64,000 nt of DNA from Salinibacter sp. 10B (lineage in GTDB: Bacteria; Bacteroidota; Rhodothermia; Rhodothermales; Salinibacteraceae): NCBI RefSeq assembly GCF_002954405.1, contig NZ_MQWC01000004.1, positions 1,572,301 to 1,636,300 of the forward strand. Direction: 5' to 3'. The notes under the pieces are model-generated. The model was not told where the DNA came from and did no database searches. It saw only the letters and a program-made list of their open reading frames with translations. Shown here in pieces: positions 28,567 through 37,587 of this stretch (the first letter of the stretch is position 1; each line of letters begins with the position of its first letter). The position numbers were made by a program, and so were the translations under genes.

Positions 28567-29439
28567 ATGATTCCTGATTCGCTGCGCGAGACCTTGGAAA
28601 CCCATCTTGACGTGACGATTGATAGTGTCGCGGCAGTGGGAGGCGGCTGCATTGCCAATGCCTGCCGGGTCGAAACTGACGGTGCGCCCTTTTTTCTAAA
28701 ATACGGCGACGAAGAGGTAGCGCGCACCTTCCCGGGTGAGGCGGCGGGCCTGGAGGCACTCGCGGCCGCCGACAGTCCACTGACCGTCCCGTCCATCCGT
28801 GAAACTGCCCCGCCCACGGACGACCGCCCCGGCTTTCTCGTGATGGAGTGGATCAATTCCGGACGCAGAGGCCGTCGGTTCTGGGAGCGGTTTGGGGAAG
28901 GACTGGCCGCACTACACCGTCACGCTGCCGAGGCGTACGGCTTCGACGATGACAACTTCATCGGCCAGTCGCCGCAACCGAACGAGTGGATGGACGAGTG
29001 GCCAGCCTTTTTCCGATCGCAGCGGCTGGAGCCGCAGGTGCAAATGGCCCGGGAGCGCGGCCGGTGGCAGTCCTCGTGGAATCGTCCGCTGGAGACCCTG
29101 TATCGGCGCCTGCCCGAGCTTCTGCCGGAAACCCCCGACGCCTCGGTCCTCCACGGCGATTTGTGGAAGGGCAACTTCATGGTGACGGCGGTGGGCGAGC
29201 CTGCGATTATCGATCCGGCCACGTACTATGGCCACCGAGAAGCGGACCTCGCCATGACGGAGCTCTTTGGGGGCTTCCAAGATCGCTTCTACGACGCCTA
29301 CCGCTCGGCCTGGGCTCTGGACCCCGGCTACGAGACGCGTCGCGACATCTACAACCTGTACCACCTGCTCAACCATCTCAACCTCTTCGGCGCAGGCTAC
29401 GCGAACTCTGTGCAGCGGACGCTCAACGCAGTGGTCTAG
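28567..29439 (+). CDS. Fructosamine/ketosamine-3-kinase family protein
   Basis: A 290-residue cytoplasmic kinase of the aminoglycoside phosphotransferase fold. It has a nucleotide-binding N-lobe (FFLKYG with the ATP-contacting Lys), the catalytic HGDLWKGN with His196 and Asp198, and the metal-binding IIDPATYYGHREADLAM with Asp216. This exact last motif is the signature of fructosamine-3-kinase-type proteins. It phosphorylates sugar adducts (ribulosamine or erythrulosamine in most bacteria) on glycated proteins so that they fall off spontaneously. The LMW-PTP gene immediately before it supports a deglycation pair. No regulatory site was recognised. Confidence 0.95.
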   Translation: MIPDSLRETLETHLDVTIDSVAAVGGGCIANACRVETDGAPFFLKYGDEEVARTFPGEAAGLEALAAADSPLTVPSIRETAPPTDDRPGFLVMEWINSGRRGRRFWERFGEGLAALHRHAAEAYGFDDDNFIGQSPQPNEWMDEWPAFFRSQRLEPQVQMARERGRWQSSWNRPLETLYRRLPELLPETPDASVLHGDLWKGNFMVTAVGEPAIIDPATYYGHREADLAMTELFGGFQDRFYDAYRSAWALDPGYETRRDIYNLYHLLNHLNLFGAGYANSVQRTLNAVV

Positions 29440-29716
29440 CGCCTTCGTGCTATTGGCCCTCCTTCCGTTTCCCTTTCTTCTCCATGGTCAATTAGCGGGA
29501 GCAGCAATAGCTCAATCTCGCCCAGGAGCTTTCGACCGGAAAATCGTCTCGAAATTGCCCTTGGATATGAGCGAGCCGGTCGTTACCCTATTATCAATCT
29601 TGATGGGAGCTTCGACAGATATTCCTGCGTGAGCAACGAGCCGCGCTTCGCCGACAGGCCGACGCTCCACGGTCCTTTCCACGATCGGGATCCTCCAAAC
29701 TGACCGCCCCCGTTCG

Positions 29717-31315
29717 ATGCGCTCCCTGCTTGCTCCCCTCCTCTTACTGGCCCTTCTGCTTCCGCTTTCGTCGCCTCGTGCCCAGGTAGTGTCGACGGCC
29801 AACGGACGGGTGGAAGGCACTCCCGTATCCGACGGGGTGCACGCCTTCAAAGGCATTCCCTATGCCAAGCCCCCGATCGGGGAGCGTCGCTGGCGCCCCC
29901 CCCAACCGGTCGAATCGTGGAGCGGGGTGCGCTCGGCCACCCGCTTCGGCCCCCGCTGCATGCAGACCCGTCCCTACGGCGATATGATTTTCCGAAGCGC
30001 GGGCATGAGTGAAGACTGCCTTTACCTGAACGTATGGACCCCGGCCGATGCCCCCACAGGATCGTTGCCGGTGCTGGTCTACTTTTACGGCGGCGGGTTC
30101 ATCGCGGGCGACGGCTCGGAGCCTCGCTATGATGGAGCGAGCATGGCCCGGGAAGACATTGTCGTGGTGACGCTCAACTACCGTCTCGGCGTGTTCGGCT
30201 TCATGGCCCATCCAGCCCTTACTGCCGAGTCGCCAGAACAGGCCTCCGGCAACTACGGGCTGCTGGACCAGGCACAGGCCCTCCGCTGGGTGCAAAACAA
30301 CATTGCGGCCTTCGGGGGCGACCCCGATCGGGTAACGATTGGAGGAGAATCGGCCGGATCAATGTCGGTGAGCGGCCACCTCGCATCGCCCCTGTCAACG
30401 GGACGATTTGCACGAGCCATCGGGGAAAGCGGGGCCCTGCTGGGCGCTCTTTCCCCCTCCTCACTCGCCGACGCGGAGGAAAAAGGCAGCCGATTTGCCG
30501 ATCAGGTGGGGGCCGATTCCCTTGCCGAGTTGCGTGCCCTGTCGTCGTCACGACTATTAGAACATGCGGCCAAACCCACTGCGCCCCGGTTTGGCGTTAC
30601 AGTGGACGGCCACTTTCTCTCAATGCCCCCCTCAGAAGTGTACGCCGAAAAAGAACAGGCACGCGTCCCCCTCCTCGTCGGATGGAATTCGAAGGAAAGC
30701 GACTACCGTGCCATCATTGGCAACGACCCGCCCACTCCCACAGTCTACAAATCGGCGGTCCGAGATTTGTACGGGGACCGGGCCGACCGGGCACTTGAGC
30801 TCTATGCGGCCAACACCTGGACCGAAGTCCTCCAGGCTGGGACCGACCTTGCCAGTGACCGGTTCATGGGGTACCCTACCTGGAAGTGGAGCGATCGTCA
30901 TCGCCGGACCGGTCCCCCGGTGTACCGCTACTTCTACACCCACCCTCGCCCGCCAATGAAACCGGGCAAGGGAAATAACGTCCCGGGCCTCGCCGGCACA
31001 AATGAAAACGCCGGACGCATCACGCCGCCGCGCGGCGCCGTTCATGCTGCGGAAATTGAGTATGCCCTCGGCACCCTCGACACGAACGACATCTACGCCT
31101 GGACGCCGACGGACCGAACAGTGTCCAGGTACATGAAGAGCTACTTTGCCAACTTTATCAAGACCGGCGACCCAAATGGCGAGGCCCTTCCCGCCTGGCC
31201 GATGGCCGGTTCCGATGAGCAGGCAATGGTCATGCGGCTGAACGCAACGCCGGAGGCCGTGCCGGCTCGTCACCCCGACCGCTATCAGTTTCTGGATGCG
31301 GTCGCGTCGGAGTAA
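29717..31315 (+). CDS. Exported type-B carboxylesterase
   Basis: A 532-residue alpha/beta hydrolase with an N-terminal signal peptide ([17 protein letters not shown], ending SPRAQ). It has [10 protein letters not shown] and [10 protein letters not shown] near the N-terminus, the oxyanion-hole stretch VYFYGGGF, and the nucleophile elbow GGESAGS with Ser212. The rest of the triad is probably Glu327 (in NSKESD) and His443 (in [13 protein letters not shown]). The protein would act in the periplasm or outside the cell, removing ester groups from sugars or other substrates. The next gene, 95 bp on, is an exported oxidoreductase, and the two may be partners, although a regulatory site separates them. 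Confidence 0.93.
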   Translation: MRSLLAPLLLLALLLPLSSPRAQVVSTANGRVEGTPVSDGVHAFKGIPYAKPPIGERRWRPPQPVESWSGVRSATRFGPRCMQTRPYGDMIFRSAGMSEDCLYLNVWTPADAPTGSLPVLVYFYGGGFIAGDGSEPRYDGASMAREDIVVVTLNYRLGVFGFMAHPALTAESPEQASGNYGLLDQAQALRWVQNNIAAFGGDPDRVTIGGESAGSMSVSGHLASPLSTGRFARAIGESGALLGALSPSSLADAEEKGSRFADQVGADSLAELRALSSSRLLEHAAKPTAPRFGVTVDGHFLSMPPSEVYAEKEQARVPLLVGWNSKESDYRAIIGNDPPTPTVYKSAVRDLYGDRADRALELYAANTWTEVLQAGTDLASDRFMGYPTWKWSDRHRRTGPPVYRYFYTHPRPPMKPGKGNNVPGLAGTNENAGRITPPRGAVHAAEIEYALGTLDTNDIYAWTPTDRTVSRYMKSYFANFIKTGDPNGEALPAWPMAGSDEQAMVMRLNATPEAVPARHPDRYQFLDAVASE

Positions 31316-31380
31316 TTGCCACCAGAGCCGCCGTACGCCGACGCCAAAAAAAGAAGCGGTTCGACTTTCTTTCGATTACT

Positions 31381-31394
31381 TGAAAGCGCTTGCA
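31381..31394. promoter_or_regulatory. LacI/CcpA-family type operator before an exported oxidoreductase
   Basis: TGAAAGCGCTTGCA matches the LacI-family consensus TGNAANCGNTTNCA at every fixed position and the cre-type consensus as well. It lies 16 bp before the ATG at 31411, where a bound repressor would block transcription. Matches to the same consensus occur upstream of the receptor at 47205. The regulator gene is not in this window. Confidence 0.65.
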
Positions 31395-31410
31395 CAAACC
31401 TCTAACCCTT

Positions 31411-32802
31411 ATGTCTGATAACACACTCTCTCGACGTTCTTTTCTCAGCAAAACGGCCGCGGCCGGTGCAGCGGCGTTCACCGCCCCCCTGGTGGTTCCC
31501 CGTCACGTGTTGGGCGGCCCCGACCACCAGGCCCCCAGCGACACCCTGAACATTGCCGGCATTGGTGTCGGTGGGGTGGGCGAAAGCAACATTGACAACG
31601 TGGCGGAGACCGAGAACATTGTGGCCTTTGCCGACGCCGACCACGGCTATGCGTCCGAGGTCTTCGACAAGTATCCCGACGCCGCCACCTATTACGACTA
31701 CCGGCGGATGTTCGATGAGATGGGGAATGAAATCGACGGCGTCATCATCGCCACGCCGGACCACACGCACGCCAAGATTACGGCCGACGCCATGAAGCGC
31801 GGCCTTCACGTCTACACCCAGAAGCCCCTGACGTGGTCGGTGGGCGAGGCGCGCTACCTGCGGCAGCTGGCCCAGGAAACTGACGTGGTCACACAAATGG
31901 GAAACCAGGGCCACTCCAGCGACGATGCGCGCCTGATCAACGAGTACGTGCGGAGCGGAGCGATCGGGGAGGTCGAGAAGGTGCACGTCTGGACCAACCG
32001 ACCGATTTGGCCGCAGGGCATTGAGATGCCTGAGGAAGTGCAGCGTGTCCCCGACCAGTTGAACTGGGACCTCTTTCTCGGTCCGGCCCATGAGGAGCCG
32101 TACCACGAGGACTTCCATCCCTTCAGTTGGCGGGGCTGGGTAGACTGGGGAACCGGGGCCCTCGGCGACATGGGCGCCCACCTGGTGGACCACCCTTTCT
32201 GGGCGCTGGAGCTAGGTGCCCCGACCTCCGTCCAGACGCGTTCCACGGCCTTCAACGGCGAGAGCTGGCCCCAATCGACGATGACGCACTACAACTTCCC
32301 CGCTCGGGGCGACAACCCGCCGGTGAAGATGATCTGGTACGACGGGGGCCTCATGCCGGAGCGTCCCGACGTCATCCCCGAAGACGTATCGCTCAACCCG
32401 GCCGGCGGTGCGCTCCTCGTCGGCAGTGAGGGCTACCTCATGCACGAAACCTACGGCAGCAATCCTCAGATCTTTCCGGAGGAAAAAGCAGAGGAGCTGG
32501 ACACACCGCCCCAAATGTTCGATCGCATTCAGGGAGAAAACCACGAGCTGAACTGGGCCCGCGCAATCAAGGGGCAGGAAGAGGCCACCTCCCACTTTGA
32601 GTATGCGACCCAGCTGACGGAAACGATGCTTCTGGGCGTCGTGTCTCTCCGTGCCGACAATAAAAAGATCCAGTGGGACGGAGATGCGGGACGGGTTACC
32701 AACGACGAAGCGGCCAATCAGTACCTGGCCCGGCAAAATCCGAGAGAGCCGTGGGCAATCCCCGAAGTGCAGAACGCCGTCGGGGCAACGGCACAGCAGT
32801 AA
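31411..32802 (+). CDS. Tat-exported Gfo/Idh/MocA-family oxidoreductase
   Basis: A 463-residue protein. The ATG at 31411 places a twin-arginine signal (SRRSFLSK, Arg8-Arg9, then an Ala-rich core) at the N-terminus; a start at 31390 adds 7 residues. The Rossmann half begins LNIAGIGVGGVG, and the conserved Lys-Pro sits in TQKPLTWSVGEA, where Gln replaces the usual Glu. The substrate half contains GALGDMGAHLVDHPFW. Tat export lets such proteins fold with bound NAD(P) before crossing the membrane. Members act on sugars, glycosides or inositols. The upstream LacI-type operator supports sugar-responsive expression. Confidence 0.93.
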   Translation: MSDNTLSRRSFLSKTAAAGAAAFTAPLVVPRHVLGGPDHQAPSDTLNIAGIGVGGVGESNIDNVAETENIVAFADADHGYASEVFDKYPDAATYYDYRRMFDEMGNEIDGVIIATPDHTHAKITADAMKRGLHVYTQKPLTWSVGEARYLRQLAQETDVVTQMGNQGHSSDDARLINEYVRSGAIGEVEKVHVWTNRPIWPQGIEMPEEVQRVPDQLNWDLFLGPAHEEPYHEDFHPFSWRGWVDWGTGALGDMGAHLVDHPFWALELGAPTSVQTRSTAFNGESWPQSTMTHYNFPARGDNPPVKMIWYDGGLMPERPDVIPEDVSLNPAGGALLVGSEGYLMHETYGSNPQIFPEEKAEELDTPPQMFDRIQGENHELNWARAIKGQEEATSHFEYATQLTETMLLGVVSLRADNKKIQWDGDAGRVTNDEAANQYLARQNPREPWAIPEVQNAVGATAQQ

Positions 32803-32886
32803 CGCTGTCCGCATGCTCAGGACGGTCACCACGGAGGGGAACGCTTCCCTCTCCTCGGCACTGTCCACTCACGCAAGCACCGGTAC

Positions 32887-32934
32887 AACGGGCCCCTCGA
32901 CCGAGGCCAAACGGCATCGGACGGGGGGCCCGTT
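32887..32934. terminator. Hairpin between convergent genes
   Basis: Perfect 10-base arms AACGGGCCCC (32887-32896) and GGGGCCCGTT (32925-32934) enclose a 28-base loop, midway between the oxidoreductase stop (32802) and the lipoprotein stop (33003). The position suits a bidirectional terminator. No long T-run follows. Confidence 0.5.
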
Positions 32935-33002
32935 ATACTGGACGGGAGGGACAATCTCGACAAAGCGTCGTCTCCAGGGCGTCCCGCGCCTCGCCCAGCC
33001 TC

Positions 33003-33914
33003 TCAATAGAGATCGGCCGGATCGGTCCAGCCCGCCCTCTCCAGCACCTCAACCGAGGGCGTCCACCGTTTCTTGAGCCGATACCCAGCCCCTACGAAAC
33101 CGAATCCATCCGTCACGTTCGACATGGTGCCGGGTTCGACCAGCACCTCAGGATCGAATGCTCCCCCAGGAGGATTCCAGGCGTCGTTCACAACCTCGAG
33201 ACGGAGAGTCATATTCCGCATGACGATTCCAACCGTCGGATTCCAGAGGTCGGCATTCACGAGCCGCTCTCGGAGCGTTCGGTAGTCTTCAGTCAAATCA
33301 ATGGGCACCACCCACTCCCCGTCGGTCCGCTCTGGAATGCCACTGTACGACACGCGCAGGCGTGCTGTGGGGGATGCAGACCCCGCCACGTTGTCCTGCC
33401 GGTCATACTGTACGTAGTACTCCACCTCTACGTTGATGAGGCGCGGCACAGCCTGGGTAACGTGCACGGGCACAATCACGGGCAACGTCTCCGCCTGCGG
33501 CTCATGAAGGGCAAGCGCCGAATTTTCGGGCACCGGCACTTCCACCTGAGCGGTGCGCTCGCCCTCCCCCGCGACCTCCACCCGATAGGTGTGTTCGTAC
33601 TCGATGGGCGTCCGGCTCCAGTACACGTGCGCATACCGCCCGTCGTCTTCCTGAATCAGCGAATCGTGCCAGGTCGCGCGCCGGCCGCGGGTCAGGTCGG
33701 TCGACGTCACCGTCACGGCCAGCGAGTCCGGAGCTGTGGGCTCCAATCGGTCTTCAATGGGATAGACGCGTACCCACTGTGTATCCGCTCGCGGCTGGAG
33801 CACGCCATAGAGAGAAAAGGCTTTGTCGGTGCCCACGATCGGATCCACCGTGGCTTCACAGCCGATGAGCAGGGCCATCCCGGCACACAAAAGTCCAAAG
33901 TAAACGGAGCGCAT
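33003..33914 (-). CDS. DUF4249-like surface lipoprotein (cassette copy 2)
   Basis: A 303-residue lipoprotein with a signal ending at Cys19 (LLIGC). It shares with the protein at 12495-13385 the block around RADTQWVRV, a DSL, and a W-x-R-x-P-x-E-x-x-YR motif (TPIEYEHTYRVEV), and both end with a MSNV/WSNV-DG-GF stretch. The gene starts 12 bp after the stop of its TonB receptor, so the pair is co-transcribed, as in the first cassette. It is the last gene of the long minus-strand run and would decorate or assist the receptor at the cell surface. The DUF4249 assignment is by motif and context. Confidence 0.75.
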   Translation of the reverse strand: MRSVYFGLLCAGMALLIGCEATVDPIVGTDKAFSLYGVLQPRADTQWVRVYPIEDRLEPTAPDSLAVTVTSTDLTRGRRATWHDSLIQEDDGRYAHVYWSRTPIEYEHTYRVEVAGEGERTAQVEVPVPENSALALHEPQAETLPVIVPVHVTQAVPRLINVEVEYYVQYDRQDNVAGSASPTARLRVSYSGIPERTDGEWVVPIDLTEDYRTLRERLVNADLWNPTVGIVMRNMTLRLEVVNDAWNPPGGAFDPEVLVEPGTMSNVTDGFGFVGAGYRLKKRWTPSVEVLERAGWTDPADLY

Positions 33915-33926
33915 GAGGAACCTCCT

Positions 33927-36287
33927 CTATTTGTACCGGAGCGCAATCCCTAGGGAGGGCGTAAACGGAAGCTGATCGACCCGCTTGAGCGTGAAGGTGT
34001 CCAGGTAGAAAATATTGCGTCGGTGATACGCGTTCACCACAGAGGCCTGAACGGCGAGCTCCACGTCGGTTCCCAGTGCAATGCTCTGCTCGGCAGACAC
34101 ATCGAGACGGTGGTACGAAGGCAACACCCCTCCGAACGGCTCCCCGTAAATGATGCGACGAGTCCCGGGCACGTCCTTCACGTCCCGGACCTGGGTGACT
34201 GGCGCAAATCCATCGAAGCCCACAATCCGGCTGTACGGCCGTCCACTGGCAAACTGCCATCGCGCACTCGCCTCGAATCCTCCTACCTCAACATTCAGGA
34301 GTACGCTCAACTGATGGCGACGGTCGTGCGGGGGGCGAAAGCGGAGGTCCTCGGTTCCGTACCAAAGTTCGATCTCGTCCTGGCGCGCATCATACGTTGT
34401 ATTGGCGTAGCCGTATCCCAAGTATCCATAAAGGGGCCCCCACTCTCCCTCAAGGCGCACGTCGGCCCCAAACGAACGGCCCTCGGCCGGCTGCAAGCGC
34501 GTGGTAAAGCGGGGGAAAGCCGTCCATTCCGCAATGAAGAGATCCGAGAGCCGCTTATAGTATCCTTCGAGCGAAAGCTCCAGTCCCCGAATCAGCCCCA
34601 CGTGATACCCGATCACTCCGTGAACAGCCCGGGGCGTACGTCCCCTTCGCACATCGTCTCGCGGCAGCCCGCTGTGTTTGGGAATATTGGTCCACGCAGT
34701 GAACACACTCGCGGCGTCTCGTCGATCGCTCAGTCCTACCGCCTCCTGGTAGTACACCCCAGTCGCGGCACTCACCCGGTGCCGCCCCTTCTCCCAGCGC
34801 CCGCGCAGGCGCGGCGCCAGAAACGGGTTAAACCGACTCTTCAGAAACTGCAGTCGAAGCCCCGGCTCAACTCGAAATGCGCCGAGCATGATCGTCGGCT
34901 CTACGTACATCACGATGTGGTCGAGCGTCGTGCGCTCATCCCGAAAGGCATCCTGATACAACCCGTCGAGCTCGTGGGAGAACCGAGAAAAACTGCCCTC
35001 AAACCCAGCCTGAATCGACAGCTGCTCCCCCGGAAATCGAGCGTCGAAGGCCATGCGCGTGGTCCGAACCCGTGAACTGCGGATCGGTGCCCCAGACGGC
35101 CCCAACTCCGTTCGAAGGCCCGAGACCGACAGGTGCGCGTCCGTCACGACGGGGAGGGTGGACGGAACGGCGAGATATCGTGCTCCAATCCCCCAGTTAT
35201 GCCATCGCACTTCCCCGAACGGTTGGGCCTGAATCGTCTCCTCCGGAAGCCTGCCGACGGCGGACGCAGACCGTATCGTTCCTCGATCATAGGTCCGAAC
35301 GGCACTCAGCGACAGGCGACTATTATCGGCGAGATCGGCGTGCACCTTCCCGAACGCATCGCCAAACTGAAAGGGAAGCTCGTCCCCAATCAAGGGACCT
35401 GCCCACTGTTCCACCCGAGACTGCCGTACAGACACGAGCCCCGAGATCTGATCGGTTCCAAGTGGCCCCTCCAGACGGGCCTCTCCAATAAAAGGTGATA
35501 CGCTGACCCGGCTCGCAAAGTGACGCTTGTTGCCCGTTCGGGTCGACACGTCAATCACCGACGAGAGGCGTCGTCCATATTTCGCGCCGAAGCCCCCTGC
35601 AAACAGGTCTGCATGATCGATGATATCCGACGGGAAGGCAGAGTAAAACCCGAGTAGATGGAAGGGCTGGTAAATCACCATGCCGTCCAGAAGCACCATG
35701 TTCTGCGACGGTTCCCCCCCGCGGATAAAGAGCTGCCCCCCTCGGTCGGCCAGCGTGACAACCCCCGGAAGCACCGTTAGGTACGACGACAGATCTCCAC
35801 TGACGTCCGGCGTCGGGATCCGCTCCACCTCGACCGGATCAATCCGCTCATGTCCGGCCTCCACATCCGTCATATCACCCCGCTCCTCTTCAACGACGAT
35901 CTCTTCCAGAGGAGATTCCCCGGCTCGAATCGACACGTTCACCGTCTGCTGCCGTCCGGACGCGAGCCTCAACGTATCGACATATGAGACGTACCCGACG
36001 AACGAAACCTGCAGTTCATAGCGCCCCGGGCGGATGCCCTTCAAGAGGTAGACCCCGTCCTCGTCGGTAGCCCCGCCGTACGACACCGTCGAGTCTGCAA
36101 CGCGCTGGAGAAGAACGTTGGCCCCCGTAAGGGGCTGCCCATCACTGGAGTCCGTGACGAATCCGCTGATAGCCGCTCGGCCCTGGGCCTGCGCCATTCC
36201 ATTCCCCCAAAACAGAAGAAGCGGAAGCAGGAGCCCCCACAAAAGACGAGCCGTTCGGGACCGGAAGACGACTGCGACGAACGCCAT
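33927..36287 (-). CDS. TonB-dependent receptor with carboxypeptidase-like N-domain (cassette copy 2)
   Basis: About 786 residues from the ATG at 36287 (MAFVAVVFRSRTARLLWG), which begins with a signal peptide ending MAQAQ; an earlier in-frame start at 36338 is less likely. A carboxypeptidase-regulatory-like domain (ISGFVTDSSDGQPLTGANV) is followed by EEIVVEEERG, the plug (LPGVVTLADRGGQLFIRGGEPSQN) and a barrel ending FTPSLGIALRYK. It parallels the receptor at 10168 along its whole length. It is followed by its lipoprotein partner and preceded by an exported Gfo/Idh/MocA protein, so its ligand may be a carbohydrate or a sugar-derived compound (inference). Confidence 0.9.
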   Translation of the reverse strand: MAFVAVVFRSRTARLLWGLLLPLLLFWGNGMAQAQGRAAISGFVTDSSDGQPLTGANVLLQRVADSTVSYGGATDEDGVYLLKGIRPGRYELQVSFVGYVSYVDTLRLASGRQQTVNVSIRAGESPLEEIVVEEERGDMTDVEAGHERIDPVEVERIPTPDVSGDLSSYLTVLPGVVTLADRGGQLFIRGGEPSQNMVLLDGMVIYQPFHLLGFYSAFPSDIIDHADLFAGGFGAKYGRRLSSVIDVSTRTGNKRHFASRVSVSPFIGEARLEGPLGTDQISGLVSVRQSRVEQWAGPLIGDELPFQFGDAFGKVHADLADNSRLSLSAVRTYDRGTIRSASAVGRLPEETIQAQPFGEVRWHNWGIGARYLAVPSTLPVVTDAHLSVSGLRTELGPSGAPIRSSRVRTTRMAFDARFPGEQLSIQAGFEGSFSRFSHELDGLYQDAFRDERTTLDHIVMYVEPTIMLGAFRVEPGLRLQFLKSRFNPFLAPRLRGRWEKGRHRVSAATGVYYQEAVGLSDRRDAASVFTAWTNIPKHSGLPRDDVRRGRTPRAVHGVIGYHVGLIRGLELSLEGYYKRLSDLFIAEWTAFPRFTTRLQPAEGRSFGADVRLEGEWGPLYGYLGYGYANTTYDARQDEIELWYGTEDLRFRPPHDRRHQLSVLLNVEVGGFEASARWQFASGRPYSRIVGFDGFAPVTQVRDVKDVPGTRRIIYGEPFGGVLPSYHRLDVSAEQSIALGTDVELAVQASVVNAYHRRNIFYLDTFTLKRVDQLPFTPSLGIALRYK

Positions 36288-36380
36288 GGGACATTGGGTA
36301 TCAGTTCCCGCAAGTGAGTGTGTACGCCCCAAAGGCAACAGACGAGGTGAAGGAATTCGTAGGATCGTGGAGAATCCCGT

Positions 36381-37517
36381 CTATTCGCCTTGCAACCGCA
36401 CCGTTTCTCCCGTTCGTGCCGAGCGACGAGCAGCCTCCAAAATTTTGGTCACGATCATGTTGTTCTCGAGGGATGAAAGCCCCTTTGGCTCCACCTCTCC
36501 CCGAACCACGTTGCGCAGGTACGGCACCGCTGCTTCGTAAAACGACGGCTGCGCCTCAAGCGTCACGTCCCGCTCCTCGGCCTCTCCGATCCGCACACGC
36601 ATCTGGGTCGGAGTATCGGCGTGAATGTAGCCGTTCCGTCCATAAATCGACATGTCCTTGCGACTGTAGGGCCAATTCCACGAGGCCTGGATCACCCCCT
36701 GGCCCCCGGGATAGGTCAACAGGATGGTCGCAATGTCGTCCACCTTCTGGTACACGGGATCCGACTTCACCTGCTGCGTGACAGCCGTTACCGTTTGGGG
36801 ACGTCGTCCCTCCATGAGCCATGTGAGCAAGTTCGCTCCATAGCAGCCAAAGTCCATGAGGGCCCCGCCCCCATTCAGGGTCGGATCGGTCAGCCAGTTC
36901 AGAAAGGTCGGCCCCACCCCGATCTCTTTGGGCCCGCGGTGCCCATCGCGCACGACGATCTTTCGCAGGGTCCCAAGCTCGCCGTTCTCTCGGGCAAGAG
37001 CGTGGGCACGATGGGTGCTCGGATACCAGGTCGTTTCGTAGTTCACCAGTACGTGGACGTCATTCGCCTGCGCCGCCTGTTGGATCGCACGAGCGTGCTC
37101 CATTCCCACGGCCAGCGGCTTTTCGACCATCACGTGCACCCCTCGGCGGGCCGCTTCCTCTACGACGCGGCGGTGATCGAAGGTATTGGTAAACACCACC
37201 ACGGCATCCGGACGTGCCTCCGCAAGCATCGTCGTGAGGCTGCCATACAGGCGTTCCGCACCAAGATCATACTGTTCAGCAACCTGCCGCCGCAACGCCG
37301 TATCCGATTCGGCAAGCCCAACCACCTGCACTCCCTCATAGGGTCTCGCCTGCAAAAACCCGTGGACGTGACCGTGCACCATGCCCACGACCCCCAAACG
37401 CAGGGTCTCCTTCGGAGCGTCCGTCCCCGGCTCCGAAAGCGGCTGGGCCGGAAGTGCGTAGCTTCCTCCTCCAAGCCCCACAAGCACAAGGAGTACGATC
37501 CGTATGAGTACTCGCAT
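36381..37517 (-). CDS. Gfo/Idh/MocA-family oxidoreductase with a Sec-type signal
   Basis: A 378-residue protein from the ATG at 37517 (MRVLIRIVLLVLVGLGGG), which gives a cleavable hydrophobic signal ending LPAQP. The earlier in-frame start is a TTG that overlaps the upstream gene. The Rossmann domain starts LRLGVVGMVHGHVHGF, the catalytic Lys-Pro is in VMVEKPLAVGM, and the second half has GGGALMDFGCYGANLL, where Tyr stands in the usual His position. No twin-arginine pair is present, so export, if real, would be unfolded through Sec, which is unusual for an NAD(P) enzyme. It lies between the CRTAC1 lipoprotein and the second receptor cassette. Confidence 0.85.
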   Translation of the reverse strand: MRVLIRIVLLVLVGLGGGSYALPAQPLSEPGTDAPKETLRLGVVGMVHGHVHGFLQARPYEGVQVVGLAESDTALRRQVAEQYDLGAERLYGSLTTMLAEARPDAVVVFTNTFDHRRVVEEAARRGVHVMVEKPLAVGMEHARAIQQAAQANDVHVLVNYETTWYPSTHRAHALARENGELGTLRKIVVRDGHRGPKEIGVGPTFLNWLTDPTLNGGGALMDFGCYGANLLTWLMEGRRPQTVTAVTQQVKSDPVYQKVDDIATILLTYPGGQGVIQASWNWPYSRKDMSIYGRNGYIHADTPTQMRVRIGEAEERDVTLEAQPSFYEAAVPYLRNVVRGEVEPKGLSSLENNMIVTKILEAARRSARTGETVRLQGE

Positions 37518-37587
37518 ACCACTATCCCGTCGATGACTGTCATGCCGACGCCTCCCCCCTCTCTCCTTTTCAATTGCTTGCCCTTCA

